DNA of 64,000 bases from the NCBI RefSeq assembly GCF_017813365.1, contig NZ_JAGIZA010000008.1:124001-188000 (forward strand). The letters run 5' to 3'. Under the pieces are notes generated by a model. That model saw nothing but the letters and a program-made list of their open reading frames with translations. It was not told where the DNA came from and searched no databases. Source of the DNA: Roseomonas indoligenes. Lineage in GTDB: Bacteria; Pseudomonadota; Alphaproteobacteria; Acetobacterales; Acetobacteraceae. The translations under genes and the position numbers were made by a program. This document shows positions 40,145 to 49,750 of this stretch, piece after piece; the stretch's first letter is position 1, and each line of letters starts with the position of its first letter.

Positions 40145-40864
40145 TTACAGCAGCGCCCGCAGCAGCACGGGCGCCAGAAGGGCGCTGACAAGCGCGTTCA
40201 GCGCCATGGCGATCCCCGCAAAGGTGCCGGCCACCGGGTTCACCGTGAAGGCGCGGGCCGTGCCCAGACCGTGGGCCGCCAGCCCCGCCGCGAAGCCGCG
40301 GGCGCGCATGTCCTTCATCCCCATGGCGTTCATCACGGGGGTGACGAGCACTGCCCCGATGGCGCCGGTGATGAGGACGAGCACGGCCGCCAGGGCCGCA
40401 TCCCCGCCCAGCCCCTCCGCGATGCCCATGGCGATGCCCGTGGTCACCGATTTCGGCGCGAGCGAGGCGAGGACCGAGCCGGAGACGCCGAGGGCGCGGG
40501 CGATCAGCAGGGCGGAGAGCATGGCCGTGAAGGAGCCGGCCAGCAGCGCCGCCAGCATCGGCAGGAGGGAGCGGAGCACCGTGTGCCGGTTGCGGTAGAG
40601 CGGCACGGCGAGCGCGACGGTGGCCGGGCCGATGAGGAAATGGACGAACTGCGCGCCCTCGAAATAGGTCCGGTAGGGCGTGCCGGTCGCGTAGAGGACC
40701 GCCGCCGTGATCACCACCGCGATCAGCATGGGATTCGCCACGGGGTGCCGCCGCAGCAGGGCCGAGACCCGGTCCGCCGCCAGGTAGGAGAGCAGCGTGA
40801 CCGTGAGCCAGAGGAGCGGCGTGCGGGAGAGATAGACCCAGAGGGAGAAATCGGGATCGCTCAT
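40145..40864 (-). CDS. lrgB: LrgB family protein
   Basis: The 239-residue integral membrane protein has about seven hydrophobic segments, with the family core LNPMLIAV-like VANPMLIAVVITAAVLY, GPATVALAVPLY and LAPKSVTTGIAMGIAEGLGG. LrgB works with LrgA in holin-like or carboxylate/murein-hydrolase-associated export in other bacteria; in Gram-negatives its role is less clear. Its ATG overlaps the lrgA stop by 4 nt. Confidence 0.88.
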   Translation of the reverse strand: MSDPDFSLWVYLSRTPLLWLTVTLLSYLAADRVSALLRRHPVANPMLIAVVITAAVLYATGTPYRTYFEGAQFVHFLIGPATVALAVPLYRNRHTVLRSLLPMLAALLAGSFTAMLSALLIARALGVSGSVLASLAPKSVTTGIAMGIAEGLGGDAALAAVLVLITGAIGAVLVTPVMNAMGMKDMRARGFAAGLAAHGLGTARAFTVNPVAGTFAGIAMALNALVSALLAPVLLRALL

Positions 40865-41244
40865 GCCTCGGTCTCCCCCGCCGCGTGGCGTTTGGTCAGG
40901 CGGGCCACCGCCACGAAGACGAGGGCGGTGACCACCAGGCCGAGCAGGGTGGAAACCACCAGCGACGCCGCGAGGGCGAACCAGTGCGCCGCCAGCACGT
41001 CCATCCGGTTCACGACCCCCACCCCGGCCGGGACGAAGAGAAGGGTGAGGTTCATCAGCAGCCCGTCCGCCGGGCCGGTGACGAAGCGGGTGTCGACCGG
41101 GTCCGCCAGCAGGTCGTTTCCGAGCAGGAGGAGCAGGAGGAGGACCATGCCCACCACGGGGCCGGGCAGGGGCCAGCCGGTGCCGTGCACCAGCGCCTCG
41201 CCCAGAAGTTGGCAGAGGAGGATGAGGGCCGCGCCTGGGATCAT
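40861..41244 (-). CDS. lrgA: LrgA/CidA family holin-like protein
   Basis: The 127-residue protein has four predicted TM helices, with CQLLGEALVHGTGWPLPGPVVGMVLLLLLLL and LFVPAGVGVVNRMD as family signatures. The ATG at 41244 marks the start of the first helix; the frame stays open far upstream only because GC-rich antisense DNA lacks stops. It is coupled to lrgB by a 4-nt overlap and divergent from pgi. Confidence 0.88.
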   Translation of the reverse strand: MIPGAALILLCQLLGEALVHGTGWPLPGPVVGMVLLLLLLLGNDLLADPVDTRFVTGPADGLLMNLTLLFVPAGVGVVNRMDVLAAHWFALAASLVVSTLLGLVVTALVFVAVARLTKRHAAGETEA

Positions 41245-41400
41245 GGGCCGGGGTTTAGCGAGGATCGTGCCGGGGCGGCCCCGCGATCCCGGCACATCCC
41301 CCATGCCCGCTCGCGGAGGCCCCGCGCGGAGATGATGGCGCCCCGGCTTTCCCCCGGGGGCGGCCCTCCCTAACCTCCCGCCGATTCGAAGGGGGCCTTC

Positions 41401-43026
41401 ATGGCGGATGGGATCGAGGCGGCCTGGGACCGGGTTGCGGAACTGGCGCGCACTCCTGGGGCGGGCGCCATCCGGCCGCTGATGGGTGATGCCGGCCGCG
41501 CCGACCGCCTCATCCGCCGCGCCGGCGACGTGCGGGCGGACCTGACCAAGACCTCCCTCTCCGCCGAGGTTCTGGACGCGCTGCTGGACCTGGCCCGGGC
41601 GCGCGGCGTGCTGGCGTCGCGGGACGCCATGGCGCGCGGCGAGGCGATCAACACGACGGAAGGCCGCGCCGTGCTGCACATGGCGCTCCGCGGGCCGCGC
41701 GGGGCCTTCAAGGCGGGAAGCGAGGACGCCTCGGCCGAGGTGCATGACACGCTGGACGCCATGCGCGCCTTCTGCGCCCGGGTGCACGGGGCCCAGTCGA
41801 ATGGGGAAATACGCTTCACCGATGTGGTGAACATCGGCATCGGCGGCTCCGACCTTGGCCCGCAGATGGCGGCGCGCGCCCTTTGGCGCGCGGGGATGCC
41901 GATGCGCGCCCACTACCTCTCCAACGTGGACGGCCATGCCTGGGAGGCGATGCGCCACGGGCTGGACCCCGCGCGCACCCTGGTCCTGGTGGCGAGCAAG
42001 ACCTTCACCACGGCCGAGACCATGGCGAACGCCCATCTGGTGCGGGACTGGCTGCGGGCGGGGCTCGGCGAGGCGGAAGCGGGGTCGCATCTCGTCGCCC
42101 TCTCGACCAACCTGAAGGCGACCGCCGCCTTCGGCGTGCCGGAAGCGCAGGTCTTCGGGTTCAAGGACTGGGTGGGCGGCCGCTTCTCCATGTGGTCGGC
42201 CATCGGGCTCTCCGTCGCGCTGGCCTGCGGGTGGGACGTGTTCCAGGCGCTGCTGGACGGCGCGCGGACCATGGACGAGCACTTCCTCTCGGCCCCGGAG
42301 GCCGAGAACCTGCCGCTGCTGATGGCGCTGGCCGAGGTGTGGCACGTGGACATGCTCGGCTATCCCACCCGCGCCGTGCTGCCCTATGACGAGCGCTTGG
42401 CCCGCTTCCCCGCCCATCTCCAGCAGGTGGAGATGGAGAGCCTGGGCAAGCGCGTGACCCTCGGCGGGCTGCCCGTGGCGCGCCCGACCGGGCCCGTGGT
42501 GTTCGGCGAGCCCGGCACCAACGCGCAGCACTCCTTCATGCAGTTGCTGCACCAGGGCACCACGCCCGTGCCCGCCGACATCGTGCTGGTCGCGAATCCC
42601 GACCACGGCTTCGAGGAGAACCACCGCCAGCTCCTGGCGAACGGCCTCGCCCAGGCCGAGGCGCTGCTGCGCGGGCGGGACGCGACCGAGGTGCGGGAGG
42701 AGATGGAGGCCAAGGGGATGGACGCGGCGGCGGTCGAGGCGCTGCTGCCCCACCGTCTCTTCCCCGGCGACCGCCCCAGCACCACGCTGCTGATCCCGCA
42801 CCTGGACGCGGCCACGCTGGGCCAGCTTGTCGCATTGTATGAGCACAAGGTGTTCTGCCTCGGCGCGCTATGGAACGTGAACGCCTTCGACCAGTGGGGG
42901 GTGGAGTTGGGCAAGCAACTGGCGGGCGTGCTGGTGCCGGAACTGGCGCCGGGGGCGCAGGCGGGGGCGCATGACCCCTCCACCACGGCGCTGATCGCGG
43001 AGATCCACCGGCTGCGCGGGGGCTGA
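41401..43026 (+). CDS. pgi: Glucose-6-phosphate isomerase
   Basis: PGI interconverts glucose-6-P and fructose-6-P. The 541-residue protein has the SIS sugar-isomerase fold with NIGIGGSDLGPQMA, VASKTFTTAETMANA, DWVGGRFSMWSAIGL, GEPGTNAQHSFMQLLHQG and the C-terminal FDQWGVELGKQLA signature. All catalytic motifs are intact. GAAGGG lies about 7 nt before the ATG. A GGGGG/CCCCC hairpin at 43064-43078 after the stop may end the transcript. Confidence 0.96.
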   Translation: MADGIEAAWDRVAELARTPGAGAIRPLMGDAGRADRLIRRAGDVRADLTKTSLSAEVLDALLDLARARGVLASRDAMARGEAINTTEGRAVLHMALRGPRGAFKAGSEDASAEVHDTLDAMRAFCARVHGAQSNGEIRFTDVVNIGIGGSDLGPQMAARALWRAGMPMRAHYLSNVDGHAWEAMRHGLDPARTLVLVASKTFTTAETMANAHLVRDWLRAGLGEAEAGSHLVALSTNLKATAAFGVPEAQVFGFKDWVGGRFSMWSAIGLSVALACGWDVFQALLDGARTMDEHFLSAPEAENLPLLMALAEVWHVDMLGYPTRAVLPYDERLARFPAHLQQVEMESLGKRVTLGGLPVARPTGPVVFGEPGTNAQHSFMQLLHQGTTPVPADIVLVANPDHGFEENHRQLLANGLAQAEALLRGRDATEVREEMEAKGMDAAAVEALLPHRLFPGDRPSTTLLIPHLDAATLGQLVALYEHKVFCLGALWNVNAFDQWGVELGKQLAGVLVPELAPGAQAGAHDPSTTALIAEIHRLRGG

Positions 43027-43242
43027 TCCCGGCGCTATTCTGTCCTGGGCTGCCGGGGAACCCGGGGGCTGAACCCCCTGGCCTCCGGTCAGCGCAGTGA
43101 AGCCCGGCCTGGGGAAGGCTGATGGCAGGGGGAAGGCAAATTCCTCTGGCCCTAAAGGATCAACGAAGCGCCCGGCCCGGCTGGATTGACGCGGAACCAC
43201 GGCCGGCTGAACGTGCCCTACTCGCAACGAAGGCAGGGCGGC

Positions 43243-43707
43243 ATGGACGACAATCCCATCCTGCCGCTCGCGATCGGAATGATCGCCTTCGTCTTCGTGC
43301 TCTCGACCGGGCTGGTGATCTGGCTCGTCGCGCAGCTGCGCCGGACATCGGACAAGCCGCTGTCGCAGGACGCGGCCGGGGTCATCGCAGTGCCGGTGCG
43401 GCGCCTCCAGCGCACGCTCGGCTTCTTCGGGCGATACGGCAACGGCATCGGCGCCCGGCTGGCCGTCGCGCCGGACGGGCTGCGGTTCAAGGTGTTCAAG
43501 CCCGACCACTGGCCGTTCCCCGATATCACCGAGGTGAACGCCCCGAGGATGCTGTTCGCCACCCGGATCACCATCCGCCACCGCGGCGGGGCGCGCCTCC
43601 TCATCGACCTGGCGGGCCGGGCGCGGGCACGGGACCTGCTCCGGGTTCTGCCGACATCCGTGCCGCTGACCCGGCGGGCGGCCGCGCTGCGCGACGACGA
43701 GGGGTGA
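43243..43707 (+). CDS. Hypothetical membrane-anchored protein, 154 residues
   Basis: One TM helix at residues 6-30 (LPLAIGMIAFVFVLSTGLVIWLV, in part) is followed by a soluble beta-rich domain (RRLQRTLGFFGRYGNGIG, LRFKVFKPDHWPFPDITEV, RITIRHRGGARLLIDLAG), resembling a PH-like or YcxB-like fold without a firm match. It is probably inner-membrane with the domain in the cytosol. The function is unknown. The ABC-F gene follows after 107 nt. Confidence 0.6.
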   Translation: MDDNPILPLAIGMIAFVFVLSTGLVIWLVAQLRRTSDKPLSQDAAGVIAVPVRRLQRTLGFFGRYGNGIGARLAVAPDGLRFKVFKPDHWPFPDITEVNAPRMLFATRITIRHRGGARLLIDLAGRARARDLLRVLPTSVPLTRRAAALRDDEG

Positions 43708-43814
43708 GCCCCGGGCATCGGCCCGGCAAACCCCCAGCGGTTGACGCCTGGCTGCCGGGCGTGTTCTCGGACGCCTCCCCGTGCCGCCGCGCCGATCCCA
43801 AGCCCTGAGTACCC

Positions 43815-45434
43815 ATGATCCGCCTCGATTCCATCAGCAAGCAGAGCGGCCAGCAGCTTCTCTTCATCGACGCCTCCGCCGCGCTCCAGCGCGGCGAGAA
43901 GATCGGCCTCGTCGGCCCCAATGGCGCGGGCAAGACCACCCTGTTCCGCATGATCACCGGGCAGGAGCAGCCGGATGAGGGCCAGGTGCTGGTGGACCGC
44001 GGCGTCAGCATCGGCCTGTTCAGCCAGGACGTGGGCGAGATGTCCGGCCGCAGCCCGGTGGCGGAGGTGATGGACGGCGCCGGCGATGTCAGCACGGTCG
44101 CGGCCGAGCTGGCGGCGCTGGAGGCCGCGATGGCGGACCCGGAGACCGAGGACCTGGACGCCGTCATCGAGCGCTTCGGCGAGGTGCAGGGGCGCTTCGA
44201 GGAGCTGGGCGGCTACGCGCTGGAGGGGCGGGCGCAGGAGGTGCTGGCGGGCCTGGGCTTCAGCGGGGAGATGATGGCGGGCGATGTCGGCAAGCTCTCC
44301 GGCGGCTGGAAGATGCGCGTGGCGCTGGCGCGCATCCTGCTGATGCGCCCCGACGTGATGCTGCTGGACGAGCCGAGCAACCACCTGGACCTGGAGAGCC
44401 TGATCTGGCTGGAGGGGTTCCTGAAGGGGTACGACGGCGCGCTGCTGATGACCTCGCACGACCGCGAGTTCATGAACCGCGTCATCAACAAGGTGGTGGA
44501 GATCGATGGCGGCGGCCTGAACTCCTACAGCGGCGACTACGCCTTCTACGAGGCGCAGCGCGCGATGAACGAGCGCCAGCAGCAGGCGCAGTTCGAGCGC
44601 CAGCAGGCGATGCTGGCGAAGGAGATCAAGTTCATCGAGCGCTTCAAGGCGCGCGCCTCCCACGCCGCGCAGGTGCAGAGCCGCGTGAAGAAGCTGGACA
44701 AGATCGAGCGCGTGGAGCCGCCCAAGCGCCGGCAGACCGTGGTGTTCGAGTTCGGCCAGGCGCCGCGCTCGGGCGACGACGTGGCGAGCCTGCGCGGCGT
44801 GCACAAGCGCTACGGCAGCAAGGTGATCTACGAGGGGCTGGACTTCCTGGTGCGCCGCAAGGAGCGCTGCTGCGTGCTGGGCACCAACGGCGCCGGCAAG
44901 TCCACGCTGCTGAAGCTGGTGGCGGGCTCCACCGTGCCGGATCAGGGCACGGTCTCGCTCGGCGGCAGCGTGAAGATGGGCTACTTCGCCCAGCACGCCA
45001 TGGAGCTGCTGGACGGCGAGCGCACCGTGTTTCAGTCGCTGGAGGACGCCTTCCCGCAGGCGGCGCAGGGATCGCTGCGAACGCTGGCCGGCTGCTTCGG
45101 CTTTTCCGGCGACGAGGTGGAGAAGCGGTGCCGCGTGCTCTCGGGCGGGGAGAAGGCGCGGCTGGTGATGGCGCGCATGCTCTACGATCCGCCGAACTTC
45201 CTGGTGCTGGACGAGCCGACGAACCACCTGGACATGGCGACGAAGGAGATGCTGATCGCCGCCCTCTCGGACTACGAGGGCACGATGCTCTTCGTCTCGC
45301 ACGACCGGCACTTTCTGGCCGCGCTGTCCAACCGCGTGCTGGAACTGACGCCGGAGGGCATCCACCAGTACGACGGCGGCTACACCGAGTACGTGGCGCA
45401 TACCGGGCAGGAGGCGCCCGGCCTGCACGCCTGA
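43815..45434 (+). CDS. ABC-F family ATPase
   Basis: The 539-residue protein has two ATPase cassettes without TM helices: Walker A GPNGAGKTTL and GTNGAGKSTL, signatures LSGGWKMR and LSGGEKAR, Walker B VMLLDEPSNHLD and FLVLDEPTNHLD. The charged linker between them (about 250-310) is the ABC-F linker that reaches the ribosomal P-site tRNA. ABC-F proteins act in translation, such as EttA/YbiT/Uup; which subgroup cannot be fixed here. C-terminal RNA-binding extension is absent, unlike Uup. Confidence 0.92.
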   Translation: MIRLDSISKQSGQQLLFIDASAALQRGEKIGLVGPNGAGKTTLFRMITGQEQPDEGQVLVDRGVSIGLFSQDVGEMSGRSPVAEVMDGAGDVSTVAAELAALEAAMADPETEDLDAVIERFGEVQGRFEELGGYALEGRAQEVLAGLGFSGEMMAGDVGKLSGGWKMRVALARILLMRPDVMLLDEPSNHLDLESLIWLEGFLKGYDGALLMTSHDREFMNRVINKVVEIDGGGLNSYSGDYAFYEAQRAMNERQQQAQFERQQAMLAKEIKFIERFKARASHAAQVQSRVKKLDKIERVEPPKRRQTVVFEFGQAPRSGDDVASLRGVHKRYGSKVIYEGLDFLVRRKERCCVLGTNGAGKSTLLKLVAGSTVPDQGTVSLGGSVKMGYFAQHAMELLDGERTVFQSLEDAFPQAAQGSLRTLAGCFGFSGDEVEKRCRVLSGGEKARLVMARMLYDPPNFLVLDEPTNHLDMATKEMLIAALSDYEGTMLFVSHDRHFLAALSNRVLELTPEGIHQYDGGYTEYVAHTGQEAPGLHA

Positions 45435-45513
45435 GCCCTGCCCTTGGCGCTCACGGAGGGCGGGTCCAGACTTCCAGGGGTGCCAAGGTGGTGCCGCGGT
45501 GGGGGGGCAGGTG

Positions 45514-47145
45514 ATGGCGGGTTTCGGACGTCGGGCATTCGGGCTGGCGACGCTGGCCGCACCGGCCCTGCTGCGGGGCCGGCCCGCCGCGGCGCAGGAC
45601 GGGCCGGTGGCGCGCCCGCCGGCCGGCGCGCTGCGCGGGGCCGCCCTGGACGGGGTGCTGGCCTTCAAGGGCATTCCCTATGCCGCGCCGCCGACGGGGC
45701 CGCTGCGCTACCGCTCGCCCCAGCGCCTGCCAACCTGGGCGGAGGAGCGGGACGCGACGCGGGCCGGCGCCGCTTCCATCCAGACCATCCCGCCCTGGGC
45801 GACCTGGCTCTACGACCGGCCGGCCCTCATGGGGGAGGACTGCCTCACCCTCAACATCTGGACGCCCGGGCTGGACGGGCGCCGCCCCGTCATGGTGTGG
45901 ATCCATGGCGGCGCCTGGCGCACGGGGGAGGGCGCGGCGGCCGGCAATGACGGAACGGCGCTCGCCCGGCTCGGCGACGTGGTGGTGGTGACCGTGAACT
46001 ACCGCCTGGGCGCGCTGGGCTTCCTCGCCCATCCCGACCTGAAGGACCCGGAGACGGGCGCGGCCGCGAACTGGGGCGTGCAGGACCAGGTGGCGGCGCT
46101 GCGCTGGGTGCGCGCCAATATCGAGGCCTTCGGCGGCGATCCGGAGAACGTCACCCTCTTCGGCCAGTCCGCCGGCGGCACCAGCGTGGCGAACATCGCG
46201 CCGAACCCGGCCAATCGTGGCCTCGTGCACAAGATGATCATCGAGAGCGGCGCCTTCCTCGGCCCGCCCGACCTGCCCGACGTTGCCGGCGCGGCCGGCT
46301 ACGCCGAGGCGCTGGCCGCGAGGCTGGAGACGACGGTGGCCGGCCTGCGCGACGTGCCGGCCGAGCGGCTCCACACGACGGAGCTGGCTCTGGCGCGCGA
46401 GTGGGGCGCGCAGAATGGCGGGCGCGTGCCGGTCCTGCCGATCGCGGACGGCGTGGTGATCCCCGCCGTGCCCCGCGGCGCCCGGCTTCCGGCGATGCCC
46501 CTGCTGATCGGCACGACGCGCGACGAGGCGGTGTTCTGGTACGACCTGCTGGACCCGGAGGGGCGCCGCATCCCCGGCCTGCCCTCCCCGACGGACGAGG
46601 CATCGCTGCTGCGGATGGCCGGCGCGCTGAAGGAGGGCAGCCGCCCGCGCGCCACGGCCCCGGCGGAGGCGGTGGTGGAGGCCTATCGCCGCGCCGCCGT
46701 CGCGCGGGGCGGGGCGGCGGACCTGAATACCCTGTGGATGGCGATCTACACCGACCTCCGCTTCCGGCTGGACGCGCTGGAGACGGCGCGGCGCCACGCC
46801 GCGTCGGGCCAGCCCACCTTCCTCTACGAGTTCGTCCATCCCCTGGCGGGGAAGGCGCGGGGCGTGCCGCACTGCGCGGAAATCCCCTTCGTCTTCGGCA
46901 GCCACACCGATCCCTACTTCGCCGCGAAATGCGGCACCGGACCCGCCGAGGCGGCGCTGGCCCGCGCGATGATGCAGGGCTGGTCGGCCTTCGCGCGGAC
47001 GGGCGTGCCGTCCTCCGAGGAAGGCGGCGCCTGGCAGCCGGTCTCCTCCGGCGGCGAGGGCGTGAACCTGCTCGGCGGGGAGGGCGGGCCGCGCCGGGTG
47101 GTGCCGGTGGTGCGGGCGGAGGAGCTGGAGGTCTGGAACCTCTGA
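45514..47145 (+). CDS. Type B carboxylesterase/lipase
   Basis: The protein has 543 residues. A Tat-like signal (FGRRAFGLATLAAPALL) is followed by the carboxylesterase core: GIPYAAPPTGPLRY, EDCLTLNIWTP, the oxyanion VWIHGGAW, nucleophile Ser in LFGQSAGGTSV, an acidic IGTTRDEAVFW and the catalytic His in GVPHCAEIPFVF. It should hydrolyse carboxylic esters in the periplasm; the substrate is unknown. GGCAGG precedes the ATG. It is convergent with the TonB receptor across a shared terminator. Confidence 0.9.
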   Translation: MAGFGRRAFGLATLAAPALLRGRPAAAQDGPVARPPAGALRGAALDGVLAFKGIPYAAPPTGPLRYRSPQRLPTWAEERDATRAGAASIQTIPPWATWLYDRPALMGEDCLTLNIWTPGLDGRRPVMVWIHGGAWRTGEGAAAGNDGTALARLGDVVVVTVNYRLGALGFLAHPDLKDPETGAAANWGVQDQVAALRWVRANIEAFGGDPENVTLFGQSAGGTSVANIAPNPANRGLVHKMIIESGAFLGPPDLPDVAGAAGYAEALAARLETTVAGLRDVPAERLHTTELALAREWGAQNGGRVPVLPIADGVVIPAVPRGARLPAMPLLIGTTRDEAVFWYDLLDPEGRRIPGLPSPTDEASLLRMAGALKEGSRPRATAPAEAVVEAYRRAAVARGGAADLNTLWMAIYTDLRFRLDALETARRHAASGQPTFLYEFVHPLAGKARGVPHCAEIPFVFGSHTDPYFAAKCGTGPAEAALARAMMQGWSAFARTGVPSSEEGGAWQPVSSGGEGVNLLGGEGGPRRVVPVVRAEELEVWNL

Positions 47146-47173
47146 GACGGGGCGGCCACGAGGCCGCCCCGTC
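47146..47173. terminator. Symmetric bidirectional terminator
   Basis: A perfect 12-bp stem, GACGGGGCGGCC with GGCCGCCCCGTC, closes a 4-nt ACGA loop in the 34-nt gap between the convergent carboxylesterase and TonB receptor genes. It lacks T tracts, so it may need Rho or act as a barrier. Confidence 0.7.
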
Positions 47174-47179
47174 CCGCCC

Positions 47180-49243
47180 TCAGAACCGGAACTGCATCCC
47201 GCCATAGACGCTGCGTCCGAAGCCCGGCTCGAAGACGGCCGAGGCGGGCGAGGCGACGGGGGCAATGGCGGCGCTGGAAATATAGCGCTTGTCCGTCAGG
47301 TTCCGGCCCTCCACGAAGACGGAGAGCCCGTTGCGGAACGCCCAGTCGCCGCGCAGCCCGAGCAGGGCGTAGGAATTACCCTGCAGCGTGTTGGCGTTGT
47401 CCGCGAACAACCCGCGCGGCACCCATTCCAGGTTCGGCGCGATGCTGGCGCCGGCGGGGTGGCGGTAGCGCAACTCCGCCCGCAGCAGGTGGCGCGGCAC
47501 GCCCGGCAGCTCGTTGCTGCCGTAGCGCGCGTCGCCGTCGAAGCGGAAGTCGTTCAGCGTGTAGGCGCCGCGCAGCGTCAGGCTGTCGCCCTCGGCCAGG
47601 GTGTTGCGCCGCGCGACCCAGCTTCCCGCCGCCTCGATGCCCTGGTGGATCGTGCGGTCCGCGTTCAGCGCGAAGCTGGCGCCGGTGCCGTTGGGGTCGA
47701 AGAGCTGGATCTCGTCCCGGATCCAGGAGCGATAAGCCGCCAGCTCCCAGCCGAGGTCGCCGGAGCGGCCGCGCGTGCCGATCTCCAGCGTGCGCGCCCG
47801 CTGCGCGCGGAGCGAGGCGAAGCCCGTGCTCGCCAGCGGTGTGAGGTCGCTGATCGTGGGCGGCTCGGTGGCCCAGGTGAGGTTGGCGAAGGCCTGCCAT
47901 TCCGGCGTCACCTCCCACACCGCGCCGAGCCGGGGATTGGCGTAGCGGTAGGTGGTGGAGCCGGAGGAATCGCCGTCCGAGAGGAACTTGTCCCGGCTGG
48001 CGCGATAAGCCTCGCCGAGCTGGATGCCGGCGACGACGCCGAGGGTCGGCAGGACGTAGAGCGTGTCCTGCAGGATCACCGTGTTCGTGCGCGCCCGGTC
48101 GGTGGAGGCATAGGTGAGGCGCCCGGCATGACCGGCGTTGTTGACGTAACGCCGGCTGTCATAGGTGCCGAGGCCGAAGGTGCCGCCGATCACGCCGACA
48201 TTCCTCATCCCGGCCGCCGTGCCCTCCAGCGTCAGCCGCGCGAAGCCGTTCACGTCATCCGTGCGCTGGTCCAGGTACTGGAAGATCGGGTGGTCCAGCT
48301 CCCGGTGGACGAAGGAGACCCCCGTCTCCAGCGCCACCCCGGGCGCGATGCGCCAGGTGGTGCGGTTGCCCACCCGGTTGCTCTCGATGTTGCGCTGGTA
48401 GTCCAGGGACAGGTTCGCGGCCGCGGCCCGGCGCGGGTCCGACAGCGCCAGGGCACGGGTCAGGGTGCCGGGGATGCGCTGCTCGATGTTGTTGTAGCCG
48501 TAGTAGAAGCGGGTCTCGACATCCTCCTTGATGCGCCAGCCGATATTGCCGTTGAAGCGCCGGCTATTACCGTTGGAGTGGTCGCGGAACCCCTCCTGGC
48601 TCAGCGCGGAGAAGCTGGCCCAGGCGTCGAAGGCCCCGGCCGCCACGCCATAGGCGGCCTGCCCGCGCAGGAAGCCGTAGCTCCCGGCCTCCCCGCGCAG
48701 AAGGGCGCCGGGGGCGCTGCGGCCGGTGGGGGTGACGGCGTTCAGCACCCCGCCGAGCGTCGCGGCGCCGAGGCCGAAGGCGTTGCCGCCGCGATAGACC
48801 TCCATGTGGTCGAGGGTGAGGGGGTCCAGCTCCTGGAAGTCCCCGGCGCCGTCGGCCTGGTTCAGCGGGATGCCGTCCTGCGTCAGCTGCACGCCGCGCA
48901 GGTGGTTGTTCCGCGCCAGGCCGGAGCCGCGGATGGAGAGGCGCGTATCCTCCCCCCATTTCGGCTGGGCGAAGACGCCGGGCTCGAACTCCAGCACGTC
49001 GCGGAGCGTGGTGACGCCGGCGCGGAGGCGGATCTCCTCCGCCGGCACGACGGAGACGTTGCCGGGAAGCTGGCGCAGCGCCGCCTCGGCTTCCAGGGTG
49101 TCGCGGGTGGTCAGCGCGCCCGCGGCGCCGCTGACGGTGACTTCCGGGATGGGGACGGGCGATTGTTGGGCAAGCGCAGGGGACAGCGGCAGCGCGGCCG
49201 CGAGCAGCGCGGCGCCGAGCGGGCCGGCATGGGGGCGGAACAT
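47180..49243 (-). CDS. TonB-dependent receptor
   Basis: The protein has 687 residues. A Sec signal ends at about residue 25 (LSPALAQ), the plug domain follows (PGNVSVVPAEEIRLRAGVTTLRDVLEFEPGVF and RLSIRGSGLARNNHLRGVQL, in part), and the 22-strand barrel ends in the outer-membrane C-terminal Phe (GGMQFRF). The plug style resembles FecA or siderophore receptors; the ligand is unknown. A DUF2946-like gene lies 66 nt upstream on the same strand, hinting at metal uptake, possibly copper. Confidence 0.92.
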   Translation of the reverse strand: MFRPHAGPLGAALLAAALPLSPALAQQSPVPIPEVTVSGAAGALTTRDTLEAEAALRQLPGNVSVVPAEEIRLRAGVTTLRDVLEFEPGVFAQPKWGEDTRLSIRGSGLARNNHLRGVQLTQDGIPLNQADGAGDFQELDPLTLDHMEVYRGGNAFGLGAATLGGVLNAVTPTGRSAPGALLRGEAGSYGFLRGQAAYGVAAGAFDAWASFSALSQEGFRDHSNGNSRRFNGNIGWRIKEDVETRFYYGYNNIEQRIPGTLTRALALSDPRRAAAANLSLDYQRNIESNRVGNRTTWRIAPGVALETGVSFVHRELDHPIFQYLDQRTDDVNGFARLTLEGTAAGMRNVGVIGGTFGLGTYDSRRYVNNAGHAGRLTYASTDRARTNTVILQDTLYVLPTLGVVAGIQLGEAYRASRDKFLSDGDSSGSTTYRYANPRLGAVWEVTPEWQAFANLTWATEPPTISDLTPLASTGFASLRAQRARTLEIGTRGRSGDLGWELAAYRSWIRDEIQLFDPNGTGASFALNADRTIHQGIEAAGSWVARRNTLAEGDSLTLRGAYTLNDFRFDGDARYGSNELPGVPRHLLRAELRYRHPAGASIAPNLEWVPRGLFADNANTLQGNSYALLGLRGDWAFRNGLSVFVEGRNLTDKRYISSAAIAPVASPASAVFEPGFGRSVYGGMQFRF

Positions 49244-49309
49244 GGAAGGGATATCCTGACGGCATGACGGGGCCGCGCCGGAAGGGGCGCGGCGGCGATG
49301 GCATGGCGG

Positions 49310-49684
49310 TCAGGCGGCTGGTGGCGCTCGGGGCTGCTGCGGCGGCGCGCGGGCGGGAAGCGGCGGCAGCCCGGCCCGGGAGGGTTCCGGCGGCGGGGCG
49401 GGGTGGGAGAGGCGTAGCGCCAGCACGGCCGGTTCCGGCGCCGCCAGTGCCGCCGGGGCCGCGTGCAGGTCGCAGCAGGAGAGGTCCGGCGCCGTGGGGA
49501 CGGGCCGCCCCTCCTCGTCCAGCAGGACGGTCCGCGTGCCCTCATGCGTGCAGAGCTCGACCCGCACGGCGCCCGCCAGGGCACCCAGGGCACGGGCATG
49601 CGGCAGCACCGCCCCCACCCATTGCAGGAGCAGCAGCAGCGCGACGAACCGCGCGAATCCTGCCCAGGGGCGGCGCATGGGCAT
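49310..49684 (-). CDS. DUF2946-like small Cys-containing protein
   Basis: The protein has 124 residues. An N-terminal hydrophobic segment (FARFVALLLLLQWVGAVLPHA) acts as a signal or anchor. The body has VELCTHEGTRTVLLD and LSCCDLHAAP, the Cys/His features of DUF2946 proteins, and a Pro-rich tail. Proteins of this type often lie beside TonB-dependent copper receptors. A metal-binding role is inferred. It is probably co-transcribed with the receptor at 49243. Confidence 0.65.
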   Translation of the reverse strand: MPMRRPWAGFARFVALLLLLQWVGAVLPHARALGALAGAVRVELCTHEGTRTVLLDEEGRPVPTAPDLSCCDLHAAPAALAAPEPAVLALRLSHPAPPPEPSRAGLPPLPARAPPQQPRAPPAA

Positions 49685-49750
49685 CCCGTTAACAGGGCCT
49701 GCGCCGCTTGGGGAGGAGAGGCGCTTACCATTCCTTCATCGGAGAGGGGG

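Noticed and set aside
40861-42846. A 661-codon extension upstream of LrgA
   Set aside because: The part beyond 41244 is antisense to pgi. LrgA is complete from the ATG at 41244.
43218-47265. Long minus-strand frames opposite ABC-F and the carboxylesterase
   Set aside because: Both plus-strand proteins have full catalytic motifs; the antisense frames lack start signals and domains.
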